Assembly: GCA_963576735.1 (NCBI GenBank)
Contig: OY755187.1
Coordinates: 9,238,001-9,302,000, forward strand
Reading direction: 5' to 3'
Source of the DNA: Bedellia somnulentella
Taxonomy: Eukaryota > Arthropoda > Insecta > Lepidoptera > Bedelliidae
DNA length: 64,000 nt
Shown: positions 12,101 through 23,217 of the stretch, piece after piece
How positions within the stretch are numbered: the stretch's first letter is position 1
Layout: every line of letters starts with the position of its first letter
Position numbers and translations under genes: made by a program
The notes under the pieces: model-generated
What the model was told of the DNA's origin: nothing
Databases searched by the model: none
What the model saw: only the letters and a program-made list of their open reading frames with translations

Positions 12101-14719
12101 TACTAAGTTTAATGAAAAATAGTGTAAGAGATTCTCAAAATAAATTTTACTTAAATTGTACTTTTTCTACGATTCGGTTCCCAATAACAATTCAAGTTAT
12201 ATGTCTGCTATATAGAACCAGCTACCATTTCTTTAACCATTCGCATCATCAATATTAGTTTCTTTTTAAAGAATTGATGCATACTTAAGACAGAGGAGCT
12301 TCTTAATAGTCTTCAAAGCAACCTATAGACCGCAACGGCGAAAACCCTTCTTCTGTAGTTCTACATTACAATCTTTATTATAATATTATTCTAGAACAAT
12401 AAAAGATATAAGTATAAAATAAAATACTACTAAAAAGAGACTCCTGTATAAAGCCAGTGATAGGAGCGGTCTCGCAGAGCAGTGTATGTGCAATTTCAAT
12501 TTGCTGCTGACTCCCCCGTGAGCGGTTCGGCTGGGCCGTTAACGCGACTGCATTGCAGTGTACCACGTGACACTTTTGGGCCCTATTGATGTCGGGGTAC
12601 TAGTCTAGAATTTATATGAATGGCTTTGTTGGAATAGAGGTACTTTATTGGTGACGACTTTATAAAGGATATAAGCCTGTAGGGATCTAGATTGAAATGC
12701 ATAACTGTTCTTTTTTGTTATTTTGTAAGGTAAAGGTGGCGCGGAAATAAAATTCTCGCTGTCTTATTTCTTGTTCGAGGCTTTCATTTATTTTATTATA
12801 TTAATGATATTTTGACTGACCAAACAATGATGTGAAACTTAGACTACAAGTACAGGAGATTGCTGTCGTAATCGTATGAGAGTATGAATCCCGTTAAGAT
12901 GTCACGTACAGCAAAAATTAATATAAGATTTATCATAATTTAAGCCAATAGACGTTTATAAGTGGCTCTAAGATGCAAGTACTAAAGATTAATAGGCACA
13001 ATTATGTAGTTGTAATTTTATAATCAGCTTTTGAGACAACTTTAAGAATTAGGTACCTAAAATGTTACAAAATGTAAGTACATTGTATTCACTGTCTCCC
13101 TCTTATAAAATAAGGGCTTAATGATGCCACTGAAATTAAAATGTAACCAGAGACATGCATACATTTTTAAAACTCAATTACCTACTACGCCAGCTTTCAT
13201 AACGACAGGTTCATTTTAATATGGCCCATATTACACGAGTGATAAGAGCTTAATTTTTTGCCTTCAACATGTAAATCTCGGTAGATCCTCACAAATTAGT
13301 ATTTGTGATGAGATGAATTTGTCAACCGCCGGTACGAGGTCGGATTTTATACTCTAATACCTCCGAATAGGGGTCATTGGACCGTTTTGTGAGCTCGGTG
13401 TGAATATGAGGTTTTGAGACTTTATAATGTTATGTGTCAACCCTGATTTATATGTGTTGATATCCATTTGTTCGGTATGTCGTTCTCATTTTTATTTTAT
13501 AAATAAAACGTAACGGTAATGCGTTGTGTTACCAAAGGAGGTTTGATGTTAAAGCAATCAAATGCAAAAAGTCCATTCTGAATTGGGAATAATGTATGGC
13601 ATTTTTTCTTAAATGATAAAAAAATGACGAAAACATCGGTAAAGTAATTACAAGAAAACTCAAACCAGAACCCAAATCCAATTTGTTGAGAACTAGGTTT
13701 TACAATTTCGGGCAGTACCGAATTGTGTTAGTATAGCAATTATTCAAATCTCGCACGAAAATTATACGAAAAACATTCTGGAAGCCTAAAACGAAAATGG
13801 CCAAGACCTAAACATCCAATTAAAATCCGACACAACTTAATAAAAAAATCCATTAGCAAAATGTAAAATTATGCAAATAAAGTACAAAGAAAACGCGTTT
13901 ACATTTAAGTTAAACCGCCATCACCTCAGCTGTAATTCTTTATATCTTATGTCGTAGCAATAAGAGCTATTTTTGTGCTATCATTTTAGAGTTGTACTAT
14001 TTTATAGTGCAGTACATGATCTGCATTGCAGTCAACACTCACGTGACTACAGTTTAGTTATTTTTATTGCGAATGGGAATTATTCCATGTCCAAAATTCG
14101 TAAATTTTTAAACACTCGAAACATTTTCAAACGTTATTTTACAATGTTGGGTGCTGTATTTACGTTGAAATGTATTTGACAGAATGGTTAACGTTGAGAA
14201 CGTGAAAAATTTGTGAATTCTAGGAATAGCTTGCTTCATTGATACTTGGCTACACTTAAATGTCTTCAATACGTATTCCCTCGCGATTGTATGATGTACA
14301 TTTCTAAGAGTTGCACGAAATGTATGTATTTGAACATTTTTATAACCAGTTATTGTTCATATTAAACTTGCTCATGACATGATAATAATAAGGCAATAAA
14401 GCCGTCATAAACATGCTGAAAATTTATTAAAATTTTTAGTCAATAAAAATATTTTATTCGTACATCCGAGACATAATTTGGTTTATGAAAAGCAATGAAA
14501 GCGAAAATATGAGATCTAGATTTGTGAGGTTATTATTGGCGAAACAGTATACTATAGTTCACCAAATCTATTGAGGAATTTTGAGGAAGTATGATACAGC
14601 TCTTACATTATGAACAAAATTTATATTCGTATTGATATTTTAGCAAATGTTTGTTATAAATACCTACATACACTTCGAGCGACCCTTTAAATGCGTATAA
14701 TAAAACAAAGAATAATTGG
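9113..14719. other. no gene seen; one G+C-richer patch
   Basis: 12460-12590 is G+C-rich and gives a protein-like minus-strand frame (MVHCNAVALTAQPNRSRG at its start), but it has no donor or acceptor. 11395-11470 has a short LINE-tail-like motif (CATCTGCCAACCCC). The rest is featureless. Confidence 0.4.
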
Positions 14720-14796
14720 TGTTGGGCCTTCAGCCACATCGCCCAATAATCAATCACTTATAAGGGTAAGTGTTATTCTTAGAAGACACAACACGA
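14720..14796 (-). mobile_element. family A element, decayed inverted fragment
   Basis: CACATCGCCCAATAATCA followed by TGTTATTCTTAGAAGACACA resembles the reverse complement of the 5' half of family A with an internal deletion. Confidence 0.45.
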
Positions 14797-16590
14797 TAGA
14801 GTAATTATATAACAGTTTTACAGTGGCTCTTTCATCAGAACTTTACGTAACTATTTTCCTACCACGCTCTCATCTGACATTTTCAAAGATCACCTAAAGC
14901 CCTGTCGTAAATGTTCGCAGTACATAGAGATCATGCAGAAATGGTTTACATGACTAAATGTTGCTATTCCATCTCAAGTGGGAAACGCACACCGTTTTAT
15001 TACTTTCTTTTACGATACTTCTTTAGGCTGCTTCGGAACTACGTGATGTGTGTTGAAGAGGAGCCATTAATATAATTATAGGTATTACCGCTAGATGGCA
15101 TTGGTTGAAGATATAGTTATGACAAATATATGAAAACGTTTATAAATCTGTGTATTTCATGGGTAAGGTAGAGCGTAGTACTATTTTTAGAAAATTCGAC
15201 TTAGGATACAAAAAAAGTTAGTAGTATAAATGCAATAATATGTTTCATCAATTCAAATCTACGGTAATTGCAATTGTTGCCATTGAAGTCAAACTGCACT
15301 ATTACTATTACTTATATTGATTAAGTTGTTCACAGAAAAGAATTTTCTGTCTCCCACATTTCTTTTCGTGTATTATATTACCAAATAATACCATATGGAA
15401 ACCGCGCTCAAGTTTACGTTCAACCCTAAAATGTCTACTTATGCATACGGTATTGTTACGAAGACTCGAGTATTTGCATCACGTATTTGCATCGCAGGGT
15501 TGAGAAATGCTATTCTATACGTCACGCTGTGCTCTTGTTGCTTTATTTGTTAATAATTTAGACAAATGCTATGTTAAATCATATATGTTGGATCACAATC
15601 TTGAAACGTGACAGTTTTCACACGTTCCTATTTTAAAGTCCGCAAAAGGCAAAATTGTAAAAAGGAAAAGCTAGAGCGTGTTCTTTTTGTGCTGAAAAAT
15701 GTCGACAACTATACGTAAATGGGTACAATTTGTTATAAACTGGATAAGAAAACACTGATAGTGATAACTAAGTGTAAGACTATATTAAGGAACCGCTAAG
15801 GGAACCCTAAAGAATAATTACATTTTTTTTTAAACTCTTAGCAGATATACAGTTTAAAAACATAACCTAAAATGTTCCCTTACAATTCTTCACTGTAACA
15901 AACCCATTATTAAATTGGTGAAAACGTTACGAAAGAGGTTTCCACAAATTCTTATTACACTAAGAACCTGTGCTTTCATTCCTTGCAGCCTGCATTCTCA
16001 TTTTAAACCTCACTCCAATTCGTTTCAAGCAGACCAAAAGAGTCTTTCACTCAATGCACAAAGGATTCAAAAGAATGTTCGACGTTCGGTTTTGAAAGAA
16101 TCCCTTTAGTGGTCTTAAGACGTCCAATATTGGTTTACTTCGTGAAATTTAAACGGAAAATTTCAGAAATGCAGCTCAAACAAGTAAAAACCGAAAATGT
16201 TTCGCGAAATCAATAAAACTGACTTCGGTTGTGTTCCGACTAATTGGGTTCCTGTACTCTTTGATTAATACAACGCTCAAAAAAGCATCGGCAATAAAAA
16301 AGGTCAGCGGCAAATAACTTTCAGCGGCTAGTTTCGCGTGTAAACGAATCGGAAACGAAAAAGGACCAAATACACAGACGTGCTTCGTAAAAGGTCCCAA
16401 TTGAAAGCAATGAAAATCAGACAGGTATTTGAAACTTCATGAATGTAATATTGATTTCGCTTTCAACAGAGTCGATTAGCAATTTAACGAAAACGATCAA
16501 AGACGTGCTCAATCTATCATCGTTCATCAATCAAATATATTCAACAAGTTTTGCTAAAAATAAAGCGGCTCACCCCTGAATAGACTAGTT
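14797..16590. other. no gene seen
   Basis: A+T-rich, no repeats of note; it would be the upstream flank of the candidate exon at 16596. Confidence 0.45.
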
Positions 16591-16595
16591 TAACA

Positions 16596-16619
16596 ATGGC
16601 TGACAACCCTACCGCATGC
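16596..16619 (+). CDS. candidate 8-codon first coding exon (MADNPTAC), unidentified gene
   Basis: The sequence AACAATGGCT is a near-ideal insect start context (A at -3, G at +4). It is followed by eight codons, MADNPTAC, and then by GTAAGTG, a consensus donor, in phase 0. Start context and donor both being near-perfect within 30 bases is unusual in this window. The downstream stretch 16620-16760 is G+T-rich then G+C-rich and could be intron plus regulatory sequence. No TATA box or convincing initiator was identified upstream and no second exon was found. It is on the opposite strand to the recursive-splice series, so it would be a separate gene or a chance match. I do not recognise the N-terminus. 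Confidence 0.3.
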
Positions 16620-18695
16620 GTAAGTGTGCTGTGTTATTGTTTATGTGCGTGCAAGCGTTTCGTTATTAGGGTTCGTTTGATTGTGTGCGTGTAAATGTGT
16701 GCGTGTGTTGCTGAGCAGATGTCAGGGTTCGCACTCGCGCAGCTGTCAACCGCCTCCCCTACAGTCGTGTGCACATTGTACACAATAAGGCACGCGCTGT
16801 GCTTTTTTGTAATAATACATGTATTATTTTCTTCTCCCTTTCATTTTATTATTACTCAGTTATTACTGTTACTTGTTCCAATATACCGCAGTTGCTAAGC
16901 AAAGTTGATGCATAACATAACCTCTGCACTGTGCAGTTGGTGACTTTGAATTCATATTTTATAACAATACCGTTACACAGTACACAATATTTTTTATATG
17001 ATATTGTATTTCATCGTATGTATATTTAAAAATGTAAGTAAACAATAAAGCCTTATGAATGGAACTTTATATATAGAAGACATTCATTAACCTATGTATG
17101 ATAAGATTATGTAAATAGCATCGTAGCATGAAAATAGCATAATGCTAAATAGATAATCCATTAGATACCTATAATATACCTATTTCAGGTATATGGCATT
17201 CAGAACACACCGGCAGCATTCCGACAATTTGATTCCTGAATAACATATGAGCATTCGACAAATAGTAACGTTATGCATACATGCATTTACGTTGTTTGAT
17301 TCAGTCCGCTAAATACTAAACAGATATCCTATTGGCTAGTTTTCAGTAAATCTTTACATCATCAATTCTAAATCGGGTTGGTATTGTTGACATGACCATA
17401 TGAAAACAATGTGATTGGCTGCAAGTACTTGGACATAAATACACTTTTGAGAAACCAGTAGTGGTATAATATTTTACACAAGTAAATCGTCAGTTTTAGT
17501 TGGTTTAACATGTGTGGTACAACAATGATTCCTTTTTCTCTTAGTTCTATGTAAAAATAACTTTTGGCTATGACACTCAGCTCTACCACAATATGTGTTG
17601 TACTGTTTTTTTGGTTGTAATACGTAAACAGAGAAAATAATGTCACACCATAAACAATAATGACACACAATCACACTCACTCTCTGAGGAATAATAAAAA
17701 AATAACTTTGATCAAAATTCCTTTCTCATATGCCGAAAAATCTGGAAAAAAAGCATTACGGAACTTCAAATATTCGAATACTTAAGACCTTTTCTAGACA
17801 TTGCCTTTTCGAAATGATAAAAGGAAGTGACTTGACATTCGCAGGATCGTCTTTTCTTTATGCTCGAGTACTTAGAAATGCCTACTACATTTATATAGGT
17901 AGGAGTGTTGGTTTTAGCTTTACAGAGCGGTTAAAATGATTTTGAAACTAACTAAGCGGTATACTAATAATTTCTATAGGGTAAGTCAGAGACTATTGTT
18001 CTTCGCTTTCTACGCTTTTGACCAATTTCTCTAGCTTAACCCACGATCATTTATCTTCTTATACATGGATTATTCTTATCTTTCGATTGCCTTTAATAAA
18101 TCCCATTAATAAACTTCCTAGGAAGTCACCGTCTAGTAATACTATCAAAAATTTTCCTTTGACCACTTCACTTTTATCTTTACGCTACAAATAAACATAA
18201 CTACATCCTTACCAAATCGAAGTTTTACAACACCAAGTTTGTAATATAATATACACATTATTGTTATATCAATCACTTCACGAATAACGTTCTGGGAGAA
18301 CAAACAAAATACACCCAAAAGACTTACGAAATCGCATGAACTGTGTTATAATAACGAAGTTATTTCCACAGAAAAAGCTTTTGTTTCGAATTCATCAATC
18401 TGCAATAGATATCCCGTGGCGGGGTTCTAATGGTCTCATTTCTCGTTTATTCTGAATAAGAGAATATCCTGATGGAAGCTATTGTACAGATACATCATAC
18501 GAGTACTGTGCCGTGTACGGAATAAATCATAGGAGCCAGCGAAAAGAAGTGTGAAGAGACCGCAACTAAATATTTTAACGTCATGGGGTTTTTACCAAAA
18601 AGGAATTGGGGCATGTGACTATTGGTTCAATATTGTGACCGATCGGTTTCACGATAACAAAATTGAATAAACAATATTATAAAGTATACTTGCCA
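16620..18695. other. no confident gene
   Basis: 16620-16760 is G+T-rich with several GTGTGCGTG units, then G+C-rich; the rest is A+T-rich. The 100-codon and 68-codon minus-strand frames at 17368-17680 overlap each other and look like chance. Confidence 0.4.
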
Positions 18696-18842
18696 GTATG
18701 TTAAATGAAATAAGATAAAATTATTATGTTATTAAAATTAAGGGAAGCAAGAGAGGTTTGTCAAGATCGTACTAAGTGGCGATCGATAGTCTCTGCCTAC
18801 CCCAATGGGAATAATGGGCGTGAGTATAAGTAAGTAAGTATG
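18696..18842 (+). mobile_element. family B LINE 3' end, diverged at its start
   Basis: The first 45 bases are heavily changed, while GAGAGGTTTGTCAAGATCGT through CTCTGCCTACCCCAATGGGA is well kept. It ends GAGTATAAGTAAGTAAGTAT, a variant of the TATG tail. Confidence 0.6.
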
Positions 18843-19307
18843 TCCCATACGAAAAACAATAGTACTATGTTTAAACGGGATTTTATATCAATGATGGAAA
18901 TATTATAGATGTAAAATAAAGAAGCATTTAAACGAAAAATGCGTACTCTTTGCGATAATTTCGCCGTGGTTACAATCTGACTCGAAATGCTTTTGTTATA
19001 GTTATTTTTCTTGATCATTTCGGTGTAAGTATGATACTTTTTCTGAATAATGTATTATACACACACTATCTTTTTTATGGCAAGTATGTGAGACTTTCAT
19101 AAATATACTCATAAAGTAGATGGTGTGAAGAAATATGTTTCAGACTATTTTCAGGAAAAGAAACCTAATAAATAATTTACTATTTCTATCTTGTGTACGT
19201 TAATTATATTGCTTTTTTATAAATTAAGGTAAGGCTTAGATATGAACGAATAATGAAACTTTTAAAACAGCCTAAATAAATAGAGGTCGCGGTTTAACCA
19301 AACCATG

Positions 19308-19424
19308 TATAAATTAATAATAATAAATCTTCGAAGCGCATTATAATTTTAAAATCTAAGCTAAAATTAACTACATAAGTAGTATTTCAATATAAATTAA
19401 TAATAATAAATCTTCGAAGCGCAT
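19308..19424. repeat. perfect 34-bp direct repeat, 83 bp apart
   Basis: 19308-19341 and 19391-19424 are identical over 34 bases (TATAAATTAATAATAATAAA...CTTCGAAGCGCAT). The intervening 49 bases are unrelated. It may be a target-site duplication of a lost or very short insert, or a slippage product. Confidence 0.7.
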
Positions 19425-20214
19425 AACAAATTAAATTAAAACAGAAATAGTAAGTTGCACAACTGCGAACCGTAAATAAAAGATAAAACATAAACTTATC
19501 CAAGTACAACATTAGCATAGTAAAGTTATGGAGTTGCCAAACTAAAAGCATGTTTTACGAAACTCCGCCAATTGCTTTCCACGTATTATTGTTTATTAAA
19601 AGCAACTGTTTTCTAGTAACTCGCTCAGCCCAAGTTCGGGAACAAATATTGCTCGAGTTTCCAGACTTTCGTTGTAGTACACTCGCGAAATATATGCAAG
19701 AACTATGTTTTCAATGAGACATTCGGTCTCGTATTGTTTGTTGATTAAATTTGAAAACGTTTTTGTTGCTTCGTAGAATTATTAAGGTTGTTCAAAAAGC
19801 AAATCGTAGTTATACCAACATATTCAATTTATTGTTTGGTCGAACAACAAGATCGAGTAAATAATCCAACTAGACTACACAAAGATTGATTTTATTTGAC
19901 TCTGCGTCAGTGATACAACTCATTATTATAAAAACGTTATTATTTAACAAAATACATGTACAAAATTAAAAAACTGTCACTATACGTTTTGAATTATACT
20001 GAAAATATAAACAATCAAAATGCGTCACTCGACCAGACACAAAAACTCTAATCCCATCTATATACAGGGGGAATAAAAATCAATAGTAAAAATGATCCAT
20101 TCAATTACGTTCCCCCCGACAAAGAACGAAATGGGGTGAGACGCACACACTGCCGTTAAAACTATACGTCTGCCGCTCCTTAAACACCTATCGTGTGACA
20201 ATCGATAGATAACA

Positions 20215-20529
20215 GTGATGCGCAGTACTTTACACTATATTTTTTCTCATAAATTTATCTGTTTTAGGCGAGACTACAGGTTTGTAAATGTTAATGTAAG
20301 TGTTCAAAAACAAAGTCTAGAAGTGGTAATCAGATTGTCTAGACTGAGATTAGCCTTCAGCCATGATCCTGACATAAATTATCAATTAATTTCCTATTTC
20401 TGTAGCAAAATTAATTCGCAAAGCATCTACGAGGACTACTTAAAAAAATCTAAGTCAACTCCAGCTAATAATCTTGAAGCAACATTTTCTATTTATATTC
20501 GTTTTCAAATGAAAAATATTTCAGCGTAA
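20215..20529 (+). other. longest plus-strand frame (104 codons), probably not a gene
   Basis: An ATG frame of 104 codons follows a G+C-richer stretch (20105-20215) that contains a DRE-like ATCGATAG. The C-terminal half is hydrophilic with serine, lysine and asparagine; no domain, signal peptide or repeat is visible. In DNA this A+T-rich with this much sequence, one or two such frames are expected by chance. It is listed because it is one of the two longest and has a motif-bearing upstream region. Confidence 0.12.
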
Positions 20530-21848
20530 TAGAAAACAGGTAGTAAAGCCGTGAGGTTGAGTAAATAATACATATTTACTGGAAACTGGGGACTTTCAGA
20601 CAAGTAATTCCATGCTTGATGTCGCCGTAATGACATTTCTATTTGTAGAGCCGACGCGACGGGAAAAAGTGGTTGGCTTCGAAAACTGCTACGTACAGGA
20701 TGATTCGGAAATGCTACATTTTAAACTAATCTTGCGAATGCTGAGGCATTAATCCTTGTCAATGTCGGTTTCACGATGTCTTATTGATTCGTTCTCTTAT
20801 TGAGATTATTGCTTATATTGTATGTTAGGTAGAGGTATAATTAAATGTGATTGCTGAAGATATTAGTTACTTATGGTAGTTATTATGCAGCATTTATTCG
20901 TGTTTGTAGTGGTTGGCGATTTTTATAAAGCAAAAAATATATGAATGAATAATCTCAAATTAGTAACACATAAGCAATAAATAAAGCAGACGTTGTTAAT
21001 AATAAACAGAAGGCAAACCGGGATTAATATAACGTTAAGGCACCCAACAACTATTTATCTCGCTCAGACACTGATAGAATGAGAGGGAAAGATAATCGTT
21101 TTATTTGATGAATATTTTAGGGGATCCAAATTATGTTCTGTGGGGTTGGAAGCTTTCGAGTCCTCGACAGAATTGTGATTAGATTGTATAAAATGCATGA
21201 CGCGTGTTTCATGATTCATTTTTAACTATACAGGATGCTTCTATTAAAAAAACTTGCATTTTAAGTGTTAATATAAACCACTTACATAAAACTTCGTATA
21301 CTTCGTCAATTTAGTTTCACAAAAAAACGCATTGTAGACGCTTAAACAACAATCCCTCAAACAAAACGTAAACGATGTACTTTGGAAGATTATAAAAAAA
21401 CCATTAAAATATATATTTTTAACATGATGTATTAAACTAATCAACCTATAGAACAATAATTCCTGCCATCCATCCCAGAAATTAACTGTGAAACAGCCAC
21501 GTGTCGACAATACAGGGGTGGCAAAAGAAACCAATTTACTCTACAGCTAACCCTTTCCTTGTATTTATTAAGGAGAGTCATTCATATTGACCCTAAACTC
21601 GAAGCGGGATCGGACTCTTAATGCGAGGGATTTGTTTCCTTTGTTTGTTGCAGGGTTAATATTAATATGTGTGTTTTGTTAAGGTTTTTGCATACTTTGT
21701 CTACCATTAATCTAAGCTATTGTTTTTGCAGTGCATGCAGCGATGATGTTGAGATATGTTAATAGTAATATTTTTTGGTTGAATCCATAATCTAATAGCT
21801 ACAGTATTATCTATTACAATACATTATAAAAAAATGGTAAATAAGTTG

Positions 21849-21885
21849 TGTAGACATGTGTCTACATAGCCAGTTATGTAACTGG
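21849..21885. repeat. two adjacent perfect palindromes with TG centres
   Basis: TGTAGACA-TG-TGTCTACA (21849-21866) is followed after three bases by CCAGTTA-TG-TAACTGG (21870-21885). Confidence 0.6.
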
Positions 21886-22674
21886 AATGACAATACTCAA
21901 AACCATACCTTATGTTACAACTTGGTTACATCTTAAGAAAATTGCAAATGGCAAGATTAGTTCCCGCTGTAAAAGCTCTTATTTAATATGTGGTCTCATA
22001 AACTCCACTAGTTAGATGAATTCAAGCGCGGTTTTATTTGAAAGCTTTTTCCAAAGCTCTTTTGTCCGTCCAACTATTGTTTATGCTAGATTAAACGTAT
22101 GGAAAGAAAGCCTTTGAAAAGCTAACTTTTCGAAAAAATCTTTGTGATGAACTTAACAAAGGTTTTAAGAAATCTTTTAATATTTTATTGGAAATAAAAC
22201 CTAAACGGTGTCCGCTTTGAACTTTAATAAAACACTATTTAAGCTAACATGTGTACAACGTCATTTATTAATTAAGCTCTATATGTTGGAACATAAAGTA
22301 TATTAAATATGATATCAAAATAATAAAAAAATATGGATGAAAAAAAGAAGTATGGCTTCGGTCATTAACTATAGATAAATGTCATTTAAACCCACACACT
22401 AGAAACGTCACTTATTGACCAAGTATAGATTAAAATCTTGTTGGTTAATTTATTTATATCTTCGGAGCTTATTTTTATGATTTTATAATTATAAATATAA
22501 TCTCTAATTTAACATAGTTAAATTGAACCCAAGTTACCAAATACATTAGCGGGACATATATTTATATCAATATTTACTCTTGAATTAAACTATCTTGGGG
22601 CGATTAACTAGTATTTTTTTATTCAAGCCTTGTCTTTGCATTTTTGCTACTTTAACTTAATAAAAATAAAAAAG

Positions 22675-22735
22675 CGCTATGACTACCTACCCTTCAGGGC
22701 ATAGTCGTAATAATATGAAAGCATAAATGTATGCA
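22675..22735 (+). mobile_element. decayed LINE/SINE tail of a related type
   Basis: CTACCTACCCTTCAGGGCAT followed by an ATGTATGC-type end resembles the CTGCCTACCCCTTCGGGCAT ending common to lepidopteran LINE tails. The upstream part is not identifiable. Confidence 0.35.
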
Positions 22736-22890
22736 TCTAATTTAAAGATGTAACGTTGCTCGGAAGGCGCATCGCCCGAGGAGCTATATCCAATTAGGAA
22801 CTCTGCCGTCCTATTTTCTTATTATTTTAATTCGCCCAATAACAAAAGATAGCAAATGAAATGAAAATACAGTTGTGGTATTACTATTAC

Positions 22891-22929
22891 TAGGTTTAAA
22901 ATAATACTTCGCGTATTATTTTAAACTTA
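22891..22929. repeat. strong hairpin, 14-bp perfect stem, TTCGC loop
   Basis: GTTTAAAATAATAC (22894-22907), TTCGC, GTATTATTTTAAAC (22913-22926). The stem extends outward three more pairs if G-U is allowed. No array or transposon ends are attached. Confidence 0.7.
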
Positions 22930-23174
22930 ATCATGGGCGATGCCATTTTAATTTATACTTTTCGTAGGTGTTTTGATTGTAGTGGTAGACGGTAAGAAAA
23001 GTAAGTTAGCAAGCCACGAAAATACGACTTATTTTTCTACAAATATGATGGAAATTATGTATCTTACATAAGTGGTAATATATTCCCAAACAGAAAGGGC
23101 CCTCAGAGTACAAAGAATTAATTAAAACTATTGGTTTTGTATACATACATAGAAAATTCTTCTCTGCATTATGA

Positions 23175-23217
23175 AGTCACTTACCTGTAAACAATAAGAA
23201 GAGAAATTAGTAAATAG
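23175..23217 (-). other. candidate recursive splice site 2 (minus strand)
   Basis: On the minus strand TTTCTCTTCTTATTGTTTACAG-like sequence runs directly into GTAAGTGAC, with the junction between 23185 and 23184. About 25 bases upstream is TACTAAT, close to the ideal branch-point sequence. All three intron-recognition elements (branch point, pyrimidine tract, CAG) are therefore present, with a perfect U1-type donor attached. There is no coding frame on either side, which suits a zero-length exon inside a long intron. It lies 21.6 kb downstream of the site near 44832 and 14.4 kb upstream of that near 8783. Confidence 0.65.

Noticed and set aside
17178..17200. plus-strand CCTATTTCAG|GTATAT as a recursive splice site
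   Set aside because: Donor lacks the AAGT positions needed for strong U1 pairing.
17368..17680. 100-codon minus-strand frame
   Set aside because: Overlapped by a 68-codon frame in another phase, rich in Ile/Tyr/Phe, no motifs.
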